A stretch of DNA of 8,398 bases. It comes from Actinomycetota bacterium (GTDB lineage Bacteria > Actinomycetota > Actinomycetes > Nanopelagicales > Nanopelagicaceae). The first letter of the stretch is position 1; every line of letters begins with the position of its first letter. The position numbers and the translations under genes are program-made. Below, piece by piece: positions 1 to 6,113 of the stretch. The notes under the pieces were generated by a model. That model had not been told where the DNA came from. It searched no databases and saw only the letters and a list, made by a program, of their open reading frames with translations. Location of the stretch: positions 1 through 8,398 of the forward strand of contig JABMMO010000015.1 of assembly GCA_013205455.1 (NCBI GenBank), given 5' to 3'.

Positions 1-780
1 GATCAAACGTAAAACTTCTAAATATAGCCAGACAATTGTGACCATCAAGCCAAAGCCTGCGATCCAAGATTGTTCGACTGGTGCGCCAGCTTGGATTCCT
101 TTTTCAATCTGATCGAAATCCAGCACTAAGAAGAAACTTGCTAGCGCAACGCCGGCAATTGCAAGTAGTGGTCCAACGGAGCTAAGACCATAAAGTCCCA
201 TGCCATTACCTAAGTCAAAGAATGCGCCACCGATTAAACTTGCCACACCGAGAATTAAATATCCGATGACAGCACCAATAAGTGCGCGTTGGAATTTTGG
301 GGTAGCCCGTACTCGGCCACTCTTATATGCAAATAGCACTCCAGTAAATGCGGCGAGTGTTGCTACTATTGCTTGCACCACAATCCCACTATAAATTTGA
401 TTGTAAATATGGCTAATTACGCCAAGTGCTAAACCTTGTAGCGCAGCATAAGCAATGATTAGTGGTGGGCGAACTGTTTTTCCAAATGAAATAACCATCG
501 CAAGAATGAAGCCACCAAAGAAACCGAGCATTAACGCTCCGCCGCCAAGATTAGAAGTCCAAGCAACTGCGCCAACGGCGACTAATACTGCAAACAAAAT
601 TCCAGTACGAGTAATGACATCATCAATTGTCATCCGGCCAGTTCGCATTGAAGATGCGGCTGGTGCGTTAAATGTTTTCTCCAGTTGATCAGCAGAAACA
701 TCGTTAGCCGCAGTGGTACCCATTGCGGCATAGCCGCGTTGGTTAAAAGCCCGTCCTAAAACAGGGTTTGAACTTTGCAT
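1..780 (-). CDS. Bax inhibitor-1/YccA family membrane protein (3' end cut by window edge)
   Basis: An open frame of 260 codons runs from ATG at 780 to the window edge without a stop, so the C-terminus is missing; judged from family members only a few residues should be lost. After a polar N-terminus of about 55 residues there are seven hydrophobic segments (roughly residues 58-75, 82-99, 105-125, 133-152, 166-187, 200-220 and 238-260), the usual BI-1/YccA topology. Near the sixth segment is LDFDQIEKG (220-228), resembling the conserved acidic site linked in bacterial homologues such as YetJ to pH-sensitive calcium leak. The last segment, with WLYLEVLRL, is typical of actinobacterial members. 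The start is supported by a purine-rich AAGGGAAG just upstream. It lies 51 bp downstream of the tRNA on the same strand. The family call is firm; the physiological role in bacteria is poorly defined. Confidence 0.9.
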   Translation of the reverse strand, partial: MQSSNPVLGRAFNQRGYAAMGTTAANDVSADQLEKTFNAPAASSMRTGRMTIDDVITRTGILFAVLVAVGAVAWTSNLGGGALMLGFFGGFILAMVISFGKTVRPPLIIAYAALQGLALGVISHIYNQIYSGIVVQAIVATLAAFTGVLFAYKSGRVRATPKFQRALIGAVIGYLILGVASLIGGAFFDLGNGMGLYGLSSVGPLLAIAGVALASFFLVLDFDQIEKGIQAGAPVEQSWIAGFGLMVTIVWLYLEVLRLI

Positions 781-782
781 TA

Positions 783-789
783 CTTCCCT
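783..789 (-). promoter_or_regulatory. Probable ribosome binding site of the BI-1 gene
   Basis: On the minus strand AGGGAAG ends 2 nt before the ATG at 780, with the GGGA core 4 nt from the start. It supports ATG 780 over the later in-frame Met at residue 20. The spacing is a little short. Confidence 0.45.
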
Positions 790-831
790 TTCGGTTGGTG
801 GAGCCCATATATTAAGGCTTTTTCCTGAGAG

Positions 832-904
832 TGCCCTCGGTCGGGGTCGAACCGACACTTGGAGGATTTTAAGTCCTCTGCCTCTGCCATTGGGCTACGA
901 GGGC
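832..904 (-). tRNA. tRNA with UAA anticodon (nominally Leu), short variable loop
   Basis: The minus strand folds into a complete 73-nt cloverleaf. The acceptor stem GCCCTCG/CGAGGGC has seven pairs and discriminator A73. U8 and A9 are followed by D stem GCCC/AGGC (last pair is a C-A mismatch) and an 8-nt D loop with GG. The anticodon stem GAGGA/TCCTC has five pairs around loop CTTAAAA, giving anticodon UAA at 869-871, which reads UUA leucine codons. The variable loop is only CAAGT (5 nt). The T stem GTCGG/CCGAC is perfect and the T loop starts TTCGA. A15 can form a Levitt pair with U48. CCA is not encoded (A73 is followed by CTC). Leucine tRNAs normally have a long variable arm, so the anticodon and body disagree. 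The fold is convincing; the amino acid identity is not. The first 10 nt overlap the end of the upstream glycosylase ORF. Confidence 0.85.
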
Positions 905-1626
905 GTACCTAACTGGGCAAATCTACCTGCTTTTTTTATCACAGAATCCAACTGCTTTTCCGTTAACTTCCCAGTGAATGTGTTTTGTTGGCTCGGGTGG
1001 TAACTAGCTATTACTAAGCGAGTGGCACCATCTTTTCCTTTGAATTTGAAGTTAGCGCCATGGCCGAATTTTGGTCTGGGTTTTGGCAACGTCTCGCCTA
1101 TCGCGGTTAGCGCTGAAATGGTCGCACCCCAAGCAAAATTTCCGAGAACTAAAATTGATCTAAGGGTTGGAAAGAGTAATTCCATTTCGCGATGCAGCCA
1201 AGGCGCACAGATTGCTTTCTCTTCAGTACTTGGTTTGTTATCCGGCGGCGCACATCTAACAGCGCATGCGATCCGTGAAGTTGGAAGTTCTTGACCATCG
1301 TTGCGGTCAACACTAATTGCAATTTTTGCTAAACCATTTCGATAGAGCGAACCAAATAGCCAATCACCAGAACGATCTCCGGTAAAGATTCGGCCGGTTC
1401 GGTTTGCGCCATGTGCTCCGGGTGCTAAGCCAACAATAAGAAGTGAAGCGTTTTCAGAACCAAATCCTGGGATTGGTTTCCCCCAATATTTTTCGGTTTC
1501 ATAAGATTTGCGTTTGGTAATTGCAACTTCTTCGCGCCAATCCACCAGGCGTGGGCAAAGTTTGCAACTAGTGATTGCTTTATCTAATTCCGATAAAGAT
1601 TTGATTTTCGTTGGATCTTTAGCCAT
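895..1626 (-). CDS. Family 5 uracil-DNA glycosylase (UDGb type)
   Basis: Predicted 243-residue DNA repair enzyme that removes uracil, and in this family often other deaminated bases, to start base excision repair. Motif A, GLAPGAHGANRTGR followed by IFTGD (residues 66-84), has the Ala/Gly-rich form typical of family 5 and lacks the polar catalytic residue of families 1 and 4. The second motif HPSQQNT is at 210-216. Four cysteines, C21 and C24 (CKLC), C125 (RCAPP) and C140, fit the 4Fe-4S ligands of families 4 and 5; C121 is an additional cysteine. I chose ATG 1626 because it lies 1 nt after the ppx stop (TAA-A-ATG). A longer frame to 1701 would overlap ppx by 74 bp and adds no family-like sequence. 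No clear Shine-Dalgarno site is seen, so translation is probably coupled to ppx. The TAG stop at 895-897 lies inside the downstream tRNA gene. Confidence 0.93.
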   Translation of the reverse strand: MAKDPTKIKSLSELDKAITSCKLCPRLVDWREEVAITKRKSYETEKYWGKPIPGFGSENASLLIVGLAPGAHGANRTGRIFTGDRSGDWLFGSLYRNGLAKIAISVDRNDGQELPTSRIACAVRCAPPDNKPSTEEKAICAPWLHREMELLFPTLRSILVLGNFAWGATISALTAIGETLPKPRPKFGHGANFKFKGKDGATRLVIASYHPSQQNTFTGKLTEKQLDSVIKKAGRFAQLGTPS

Positions 1627-1627
1627 T

Positions 1628-2539
1628 TTAACTAATCGACCACGCCATGCCATCGAGTATGTCGGATTCGGATGCCACGAATTCCTTAGCGCCGGTTGCA
1701 AGCATAATTCGAGAGAGTACTAAAGAGCCAGCTGCGATCACATCTACTCGGCCAGAATGCATGTAGCCAAGGTTTTCAACCTCACCTCGCTCCATTCCTT
1801 GAAATCGTTTTGCAACTGCGAAAGTTTTTTCTGCGCTAATTCGAGATAAGTGGATTGCATAACGATCGTAATTATCTAAATCTAAGGCTGCCGCAGCTAC
1901 TGTGGTTGCAGTGCCAGCAACTGCGATTAAGGTCTTGGCCTCAGTGATTGGTACTGCTTTTGCCGCCATAGCAATTGCTTCATCGATATCGCTGATGGCC
2001 TCGACAATTGAACCTGGGGTCGGAGGCGCTGATGTGAAATGTCGCTCGGACATTCGGACACATCCGATATTTACACTTTTAGCAAATTCAACTTTTTCGG
2101 TTCCATACACAAATTCGGTTGATCCGCCGCCGATATCTACAACTAAGAACGGGCCATCAGAAAGTGCAAGTTCCTTTGTTGCTCCGATAAATGAGAGCGC
2201 AGCTTCTTCTTCACCCGGAATTACTTCTGGTTTGATGCCAAGAATTGATTCAACTCCATCAATAAATAAATCGCGGTTGGTGGCGTCGCGGGTCGCGCTG
2301 GTAGCACAAAAGCGAATTTTCGTAGCGCCACGTTTTGAAATTTCAGCGCCGAATAGTTGCACAGCAGCAAGTGTCCGCTCGATTGCATCTGGATGAAATG
2401 ATTTCGTTTTATCAACGCCTTGGCCAAGGCGGACAATCTCCATAGTGCGCGAAACTTCACGAAAATTTCCATTATCAATGTCAGCAATTAAAAGTCGAAT
2501 TGAATTGGTGCCACAATCAATGGCTGCGACTCGAGTCAT
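1628..2539 (-). CDS. Ppx/GppA family phosphatase (exopolyphosphatase type)
   Basis: A 303-residue single-unit member of the ASKHA-fold Ppx/GppA family, which releases phosphate from inorganic polyphosphate or from pppGpp. Visible motifs are the phosphate-1 loop DCGTNSIRLL (residues 8-17), CATSATRDA (79-86 region), the IPGEEEA segment carrying the expected catalytic glutamate (108-114), the phosphate-2 loop DIGGGSTE (135-142), AGTATT (208-213) and HSGRVDVIAAG (261-271). The length matches short actinobacterial homologues such as Rv1026 and not the ~500-residue E. coli Ppx and GppA, which carry extra C-terminal domains. ATG 2539 was chosen because it forms an ATGA overlap with the DUF501 stop; extending to 2560 would add MYRSCHK, which is not family-like. 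Cytosolic. Whether polyphosphate or pppGpp is the main substrate cannot be decided from sequence. Confidence 0.93.
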   Translation of the reverse strand: MTRVAAIDCGTNSIRLLIADIDNGNFREVSRTMEIVRLGQGVDKTKSFHPDAIERTLAAVQLFGAEISKRGATKIRFCATSATRDATNRDLFIDGVESILGIKPEVIPGEEEAALSFIGATKELALSDGPFLVVDIGGGSTEFVYGTEKVEFAKSVNIGCVRMSERHFTSAPPTPGSIVEAISDIDEAIAMAAKAVPITEAKTLIAVAGTATTVAAAALDLDNYDRYAIHLSRISAEKTFAVAKRFQGMERGEVENLGYMHSGRVDVIAAGSLVLSRIMLATGAKEFVASESDILDGMAWSIS

Positions 2540-3042
2540 TTTGTGGCAACTTCGATACAAGTACCGTTAAGCCACCATTTAGGTAACTTTGCTAACGCTT
2601 CATCGCCAAGTGGATTAACGCCAGGTCCAGCTGCAAGTGAATGTGCAACTAAGGAGTGCAAACATTTAACGCGGTCGGGCATACCACCAGCCGAGATATT
2701 TTCTAACTCTGGAACTTCAATACCAAGCGCTGCGCGAGCTGCTAAATATTCTAGATGTGCTGCCGCATATTCTCCGGAAAGTTCGGGATCGCTCTCTAAT
2801 CGAAGATTCATTTCTGCCATTAAACCGCTAGATTCTAAAGTAGAAATTGCGCCGGTAAGTTTTGGACAAGTTGCGTAGAAAAAAGTTGGAAAGGGGGTGT
2901 CATCGCTTAGCCGAGGTGGCGTTTCAACCACATCTGGTGAACCGCACGCGCATCTATGTGCAATGCCGTGCACATCTCTTGGGGTGCGCTGTAGTTGGAT
3001 CTCGATTGCCGCTAAATCGGTTTGGCTTGGTTTATCGCTCAC
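2536..3042 (-). CDS. DUF501 family protein
   Basis: A 168-residue protein matching DUF501, a conserved family of unknown function found next to eno, the DivIC-like gene and ppx in Actinobacteria (Rv1025 in M. tuberculosis). Hallmarks are VHGIAHRCACGSPDVVETPP (residues 24-43), a TCP at 58-60 and GMPDRVKCLHSLVAHSLA followed by AGPGVNPLGDEAL (120-150). Conserved His and Cys residues (H26, H29, C31, C33, C59, C127, H129) could bind metal or form a redox site, but that is only a suggestion. The GTG start at 3042 overlaps the FtsB-like stop as GTGA; a longer frame starting at 3093 would add 17 residues inside the preceding gene with no family resemblance. Its TGA stop overlaps the ppx ATG, so translation is probably coupled on both sides. 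No signal peptide or membrane segment is seen. Confidence 0.92.
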   Translation of the reverse strand: MSDKPSQTDLAAIEIQLQRTPRDVHGIAHRCACGSPDVVETPPRLSDDTPFPTFFYATCPKLTGAISTLESSGLMAEMNLRLESDPELSGEYAAAHLEYLAARAALGIEVPELENISAGGMPDRVKCLHSLVAHSLAAGPGVNPLGDEALAKLPKWWLNGTCIEVATK

Positions 3043-3482
3043 GGATTTGTAGCTCCGACCGAAGTTATCGAAGAGATAACGCGGGCATACCAAGGAATTC
3101 CGAGGGGGAATTTTTCACTTACCGGAGCTGCAGTATTTGCATCAGTTGATACTGATTGATTAGTGCCAATTACTATGTATTGGCGTTCGCCTGGCATCAC
3201 AAAATGCAATCGTTCGCGAGCTTGTGATTTAACGTAATTGGGATCGCGCCAGAGTTGTAATTCCACTAGCGCATCACTCAATTTCTTCTGGTTATCTGCA
3301 ACATCGGCTTGCAACGCGCTAATTTGGGCGCGCTGTGCAAAATAATGTCGGGTAGGTGGCGCTAGCGTTATTGCCATCGCAAATACGACCAAGAAGAGAA
3401 CAAGTAAGCGCCCCGAAATTCCTTTTTCAGTCAGAAACGAGCCGAGAAGTAAATGCGGCCGTTTTAATCGTTGCTTCTTCAT
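3039..3482 (-). CDS. FtsB/DivIC-type septum formation initiator
   Basis: A 147-residue bitopic membrane protein of the FtsB/DivIC (septum formation initiator) family, which in other bacteria bridges FtsL/FtsQ and the FtsWI synthase in the divisome. It has a basic cytoplasmic N-terminus (residues 1-25), one hydrophobic span GRLLVLFLVVFAMAITLAP (24-42), a predicted extracytoplasmic coiled coil (about 48-76), and the family motif LWRDPNYVKSQARERL leading to FVMPGE (77-99). The C-terminal tail after residue 106 is Ser/Thr/Ala-rich then ends with PWYARVISSI, a tail often seen in actinobacterial members. ATG 3482 follows the eno stop by 16 nt with no strong Shine-Dalgarno site. The stop overlaps the GTG start of DUF501. 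The position directly after eno matches Rv1024, supporting the assignment over an unrelated coiled-coil protein. Confidence 0.92.
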   Translation of the reverse strand: MKKQRLKRPHLLLGSFLTEKGISGRLLVLFLVVFAMAITLAPPTRHYFAQRAQISALQADVADNQKKLSDALVELQLWRDPNYVKSQARERLHFVMPGERQYIVIGTNQSVSTDANTAAPVSEKFPLGIPWYARVISSITSVGATNP

Positions 3483-3498
3483 AACAAAAGGTTAATTC

Positions 3499-4776
3499 TT
3501 AATTAGAGAATCGCGGAAATGCGCCGCGCCCGTTGTAACGAGCACTTTCGCCAAGTTCCTCTTCGATGCGAAGTAATTGATTGTATTTAGCAACTCGCTC
3601 GCTACGAGCTGGTGCACCAGTTTTAATTTGGCCACATTCTGCTGCGACTGCTAAATCTGCAATTGTGGTGTCTTCGGTTTCACCAGATCGATGGCTCATC
3701 ATGGTGCGATACCCAGCGCGATGCGCCATTGCAACCGCATCTAGCGTTTCGGTAAGAGTCCCGATTTGATTTACTTTCACTAAAAGCGCATTTGCGGTAT
3801 CTGCGGCAATTCCACGCGCAAGTCGAAGTGGATTTGTCACAAATAAATCATCGCCAACTATCTGTACTCGACTACCGAGTTCCTTCGTAATATCGGCCCA
3901 TCCATCCCAATCATCTTCAGATAGTGGATCTTCGATAGAAACTAGCGGATAAGAGTCAACTAAACTTTTGTAGTAAGCAATCATCTCTGCCGCCGATAAT
4001 TTTTTCCCTTCGAATGCGTATTTACCATCGCTATGAAATTCGGTGGCGGCGACATCCATAGCTAGCGCAATATCTTTGCCTGGCTTAAAGCCCGCTTTTT
4101 CAATAGCTTCTAAAATCAAATCTAGCGCCGAACGATTGCTATCTAGGTTTGGCGCAAAGCCACCTTCATCGCCAATACTGGTTGCGAGGCCACGCTTTTT
4201 TAAAACAGCTTTTAAGTTGTGATAAATCTCAGCGCCCCAACGGAGTGATTCTTTAAATGTTGGCGCACCAATCGGTGCAATCATAAATTCTTGGATATCC
4301 ACGTTGGTGTCAGCATGTGAACCACCGTTAAGAATATTCATCATCGGTACTGGCAACATTGATGCATTTGGTCCGCCGATGTAGCGGAAGAACGAGAGGT
4401 CCGAACTTTCGGCGGCGGCTTTTGCAACCGCAAGCGATACACCAAGAATTGCATTTGCGCCAAGCCGAGATTTATTAGGGGTGCCATCTAAATCAATCAT
4501 GATCTGATCGATTGCGCGTTGATCTTGCGCTTCTAAACCTTCAAGGTTGGGTCCAATTTCATCGATAACAAAGTTAACGGCTTTCTCTACGCCTTTGCCT
4601 AAATATCGAGCGCCGCCATCGCGAAGTTCTGCGGCTTCGAATGCGCCGGTAGATGCGCCGCTTGGGACTGCGGCTCGGGCGTTAGTGCCATCTTCTAAAA
4701 TTACTTCTACTTCAACCGTTGGGTTTCCACGGGAATCTAGAATTTCTCTTGCGCCAATTATCTCTATCGCTGCCAC
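3499..4776 (-). CDS. eno: Enolase (phosphopyruvate hydratase)
   Basis: A full-length 425-residue enolase, the glycolytic enzyme interconverting 2-phosphoglycerate and phosphoenolpyruvate. The N-terminal domain begins with the family signature REILDSRGNPTVEVEV (10-25) and contains the mobile loop GASTGAFEA (40-48). In the barrel domain the general acid E204 (IGDEGGFAPN), the Mg ligands D241, E282 (SIEDP) and D309 (VGDDLF), the catalytic base K334 (LLVKVNQIGTLTET) and H362 in MSHRSGETEDT are all present, by alignment from memory with E. coli E208, D245, E289, D316, K341 and H369. There is no truncation. The start is GTG at 4776, chosen because GGGAGG sits 5 nt upstream and MAAIEIIGAREILDSRGN is the expected N-terminus. 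It lies 49 bp after mazG, a larger gap than most here, so its own promoter is possible although none is clear. Confidence 0.99.
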   Translation of the reverse strand: MAAIEIIGAREILDSRGNPTVEVEVILEDGTNARAAVPSGASTGAFEAAELRDGGARYLGKGVEKAVNFVIDEIGPNLEGLEAQDQRAIDQIMIDLDGTPNKSRLGANAILGVSLAVAKAAAESSDLSFFRYIGGPNASMLPVPMMNILNGGSHADTNVDIQEFMIAPIGAPTFKESLRWGAEIYHNLKAVLKKRGLATSIGDEGGFAPNLDSNRSALDLILEAIEKAGFKPGKDIALAMDVAATEFHSDGKYAFEGKKLSAAEMIAYYKSLVDSYPLVSIEDPLSEDDWDGWADITKELGSRVQIVGDDLFVTNPLRLARGIAADTANALLVKVNQIGTLTETLDAVAMAHRAGYRTMMSHRSGETEDTTIADLAVAAECGQIKTGAPARSERVAKYNQLLRIEEELGESARYNGRGAFPRFSN

Positions 4777-4781
4777 GGTAA

Positions 4782-4787
4782 CCTCCC
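4782..4787 (-). promoter_or_regulatory. Strong Shine-Dalgarno site for eno
   Basis: GGGAGG on the minus strand, 5 nt before the GTG at 4776. It is the best anti-16S match in the window and decides the GTG start. A strong site suits an abundant glycolytic enzyme inside an operon whose other genes mostly rely on weak sites or coupling. Confidence 0.85.
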
Positions 4788-4825
4788 AATTTGAAGTCTG
4801 CGAGCTTGTAAATTATTTGCTAAGT

Positions 4826-5482
4826 CTACAGGGTCTTTTCGCTCGCTATTTTTTCTGCGTACTTCAGCGCGACTTTTCGGAGCGCTGCCTCTGGGTCAAT
4901 TCCATTTTCAACTGCCCATGCTGTGAATGTAAAAAGCGCTTCCCCTAAATCACTTTCTAAATCTTTTGAATCTGCCATTGTTGAATTAGCAAGATTGGTA
5001 TTTGGTCTAGCTAATTTATTCTTTTCAGCTCGGTGTAATAGTTTTGCGGCTAATTGCAGCGCTGGTTGACCAAGCGGGACGCCATCAATCGGTGAAGTAC
5101 GACCTTTTTCTGCATTTTTAATTTGGTCCCAATTTTGTTTAACTTCTGCGCTGGTATTAGCAACAACATCACCAAATACATGCGGATGCCGGCTAATCAA
5201 TTTCTTTGTAACGCTCGCAGCAACATCATTTATAGAGAAAGGCTGGGTCGGATCTTCCTCAGCAATTCGCGAATGAAAATAAACTTGCAATAGCAAGTCG
5301 CCGAGCTCTTCTTTAATTGCCTCGCGATCCCCGCTCTCGACCGCCTCAATATATTCGTAAGACTCTTCTAATAAATATTTGAGTAGGCTTTCGTGAGTTT
5401 GTTCGGCATCCCACGGACAACCTCCGGGTGAACGGAGGCGATCCATTACTTCTGCTAAGCGTTTTAGCTCATCAGTATTCAT
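4826..5482 (-). CDS. mazG: MazG family nucleoside triphosphate pyrophosphohydrolase
   Basis: A 218-residue all-alpha NTP pyrophosphohydrolase, predicted to hydrolyse non-canonical or excess (d)NTPs to monophosphates and pyrophosphate in the cytosol. The N-terminal MazG domain is intact: GGCPWDAEQTHESL (20-33), metal-binding EESYE (39-43) and EELGD (58-62), then HPHVFGD (99-105) and NWDQIKNAEK (117-126). The C-terminal half (about 139-212) resembles the second MazG repeat of the 263-residue E. coli protein but is shorter and has no EExxE motif: a low-complexity stretch (161-174) leads straight into ESDLGEALF. Only the first site is therefore expected to be catalytic. ATG 5482 follows the lipoprotein stop by 18 nt with a weak ribosome site; TAG is at 4826. 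Its position between the lipoprotein and eno matches Rv1021 in the mfd-eno block. Confidence 0.93.
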   Translation of the reverse strand: MNTDELKRLAEVMDRLRSPGGCPWDAEQTHESLLKYLLEESYEYIEAVESGDREAIKEELGDLLLQVYFHSRIAEEDPTQPFSINDVAASVTKKLISRHPHVFGDVVANTSAEVKQNWDQIKNAEKGRTSPIDGVPLGQPALQLAAKLLHRAEKNKLARPNTNLANSTMADSKDLESDLGEALFTFTAWAVENGIDPEAALRKVALKYAEKIASEKTL

Positions 5483-5500
5483 ACGGGATATTTAAATCTA

Positions 5501-6100
5501 TTAAGGGGTTACAGCGCCGTTTGTAGCATCTGCTGCTTCTATTTGTGCAGTTAAATCGTTCCATTTACCAAACTTTGGATTAATCACAATTTTCAACGCT
5601 TTAGCTTTTTCAGTAACTAATTGTTGAATTGCAGTTCCAGCGTCCGCTTCAGAAAGCCCAGAGTTAGTTGCGGCTTGGGATAGTTTTGCCACGATTAAAT
5701 CGCGGCGGAAAATATCAACCAAGTTCGAAGGTGCCAGCGTTGCATTAACTAAAACGTTTGGTAGCGCAGGTTCGCCACCAACTTGGCCAAGAATTTTGAT
5801 TCGGTAAGCATCTATTTCTGCTTGGGTAATTTTAATATTGCTTTCAATTGCTACTTCTTCAATAATTTTGTTAGTGATAAAAAATTGTAATTGGCTTCGG
5901 TTTAACGCATCGCCAGTCTCTAATTGCATCTGGGAAGTATCAGTCTTCGCGCGCTCTGCCAAGATCTCTGCGATGCTATCTTCAACCATCTTCATCGAAA
6001 TATCAGTGCCGCCGACAGTTGCGGCCGAACTCATATTTGAGCAGCCAGCTAGGAATAGACCGCTAGCCACAATTAGCGCAATCGCCATAAATTTTTTCAC
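5501..6100 (-). CDS. SurA N-terminal-like lipoprotein
   Basis: A 199-residue predicted lipoprotein. The start is taken as GTG 6100, giving M-K-K-F, a hydrophobic stretch and the lipobox LAGC with the lipidated cysteine at residue 20; SNMSSAA follows. The frame runs upstream to an ATG at 6178 within mfd, but that would put 26 extra residues before the signal peptide and is unlikely. The mature part begins ATVGGTDISMKMVEDSIAEI (27-46), typical of SurA/PrsA-type N-terminal chaperone domains, followed by helical sequence with FITNKIIEEVAIESNIKIT (74-92). The C-terminus KIVINPKFGKWND (170-182) resembles the terminal strand of such proteins in other actinobacteria, but there is not enough sequence for a parvulin prolyl-isomerase domain, so I predict a chaperone-like role outside the membrane without PPIase activity. 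It starts 13 nt after mfd and ends 18 nt before mazG. The lipoprotein call is strong; the SurA relation is moderate. Confidence 0.82.
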   Translation of the reverse strand: MKKFMAIALIVASGLFLAGCSNMSSAATVGGTDISMKMVEDSIAEILAERAKTDTSQMQLETGDALNRSQLQFFITNKIIEEVAIESNIKITQAEIDAYRIKILGQVGGEPALPNVLVNATLAPSNLVDIFRRDLIVAKLSQAATNSGLSEADAGTAIQQLVTEKAKALKIVINPKFGKWNDLTAQIEAADATNGAVTP

Positions 6101-6113
6101 GAAGAACTCACTT

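Noticed and set aside
200..688. Plus-strand ORFs at 200-394 and 455-688
   Set aside because: Their translations are compositionally odd and match no family; they are antisense shadows of the BI-1 gene.
809..814. TAATAT as a -10 element for the BI-1 gene
   Set aside because: Only 4 of 6 matches to TATAAT, and the sequence at -35 spacing (AGGGCA, inside the tRNA) is not consensus; it may be real but cannot be supported.
781..831. Rho-independent terminator after the tRNA
   Set aside because: No GC-rich inverted repeat followed by a T run is found on the minus strand; the AGG/CCT pairing around an A-rich loop is too weak.
931..937. Run of seven A on the coding strand near the glycosylase 3' end as a programmed -1 frameshift site
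   Set aside because: A -1 shift meets a TAG a few codons later, no supporting structure is obvious, and such A runs are expected in AT-rich coding DNA.
1627..1701. Longer N-terminus for the uracil-DNA glycosylase starting at 1701
   Set aside because: It would overlap ppx by 74 bp and adds no family-like sequence; ATG 1626 sits 1 nt after the ppx stop.
1902..2396. Plus-strand 164-codon ORF
   Set aside because: Antisense to ppx, whose motifs are clear throughout; no family resemblance or ribosome site.
4777..4825. Promoter or terminator in the mazG-eno gap
   Set aside because: AT-rich AAATAATTT is present but no paired -35 box and no hairpin with a T run can be seen.
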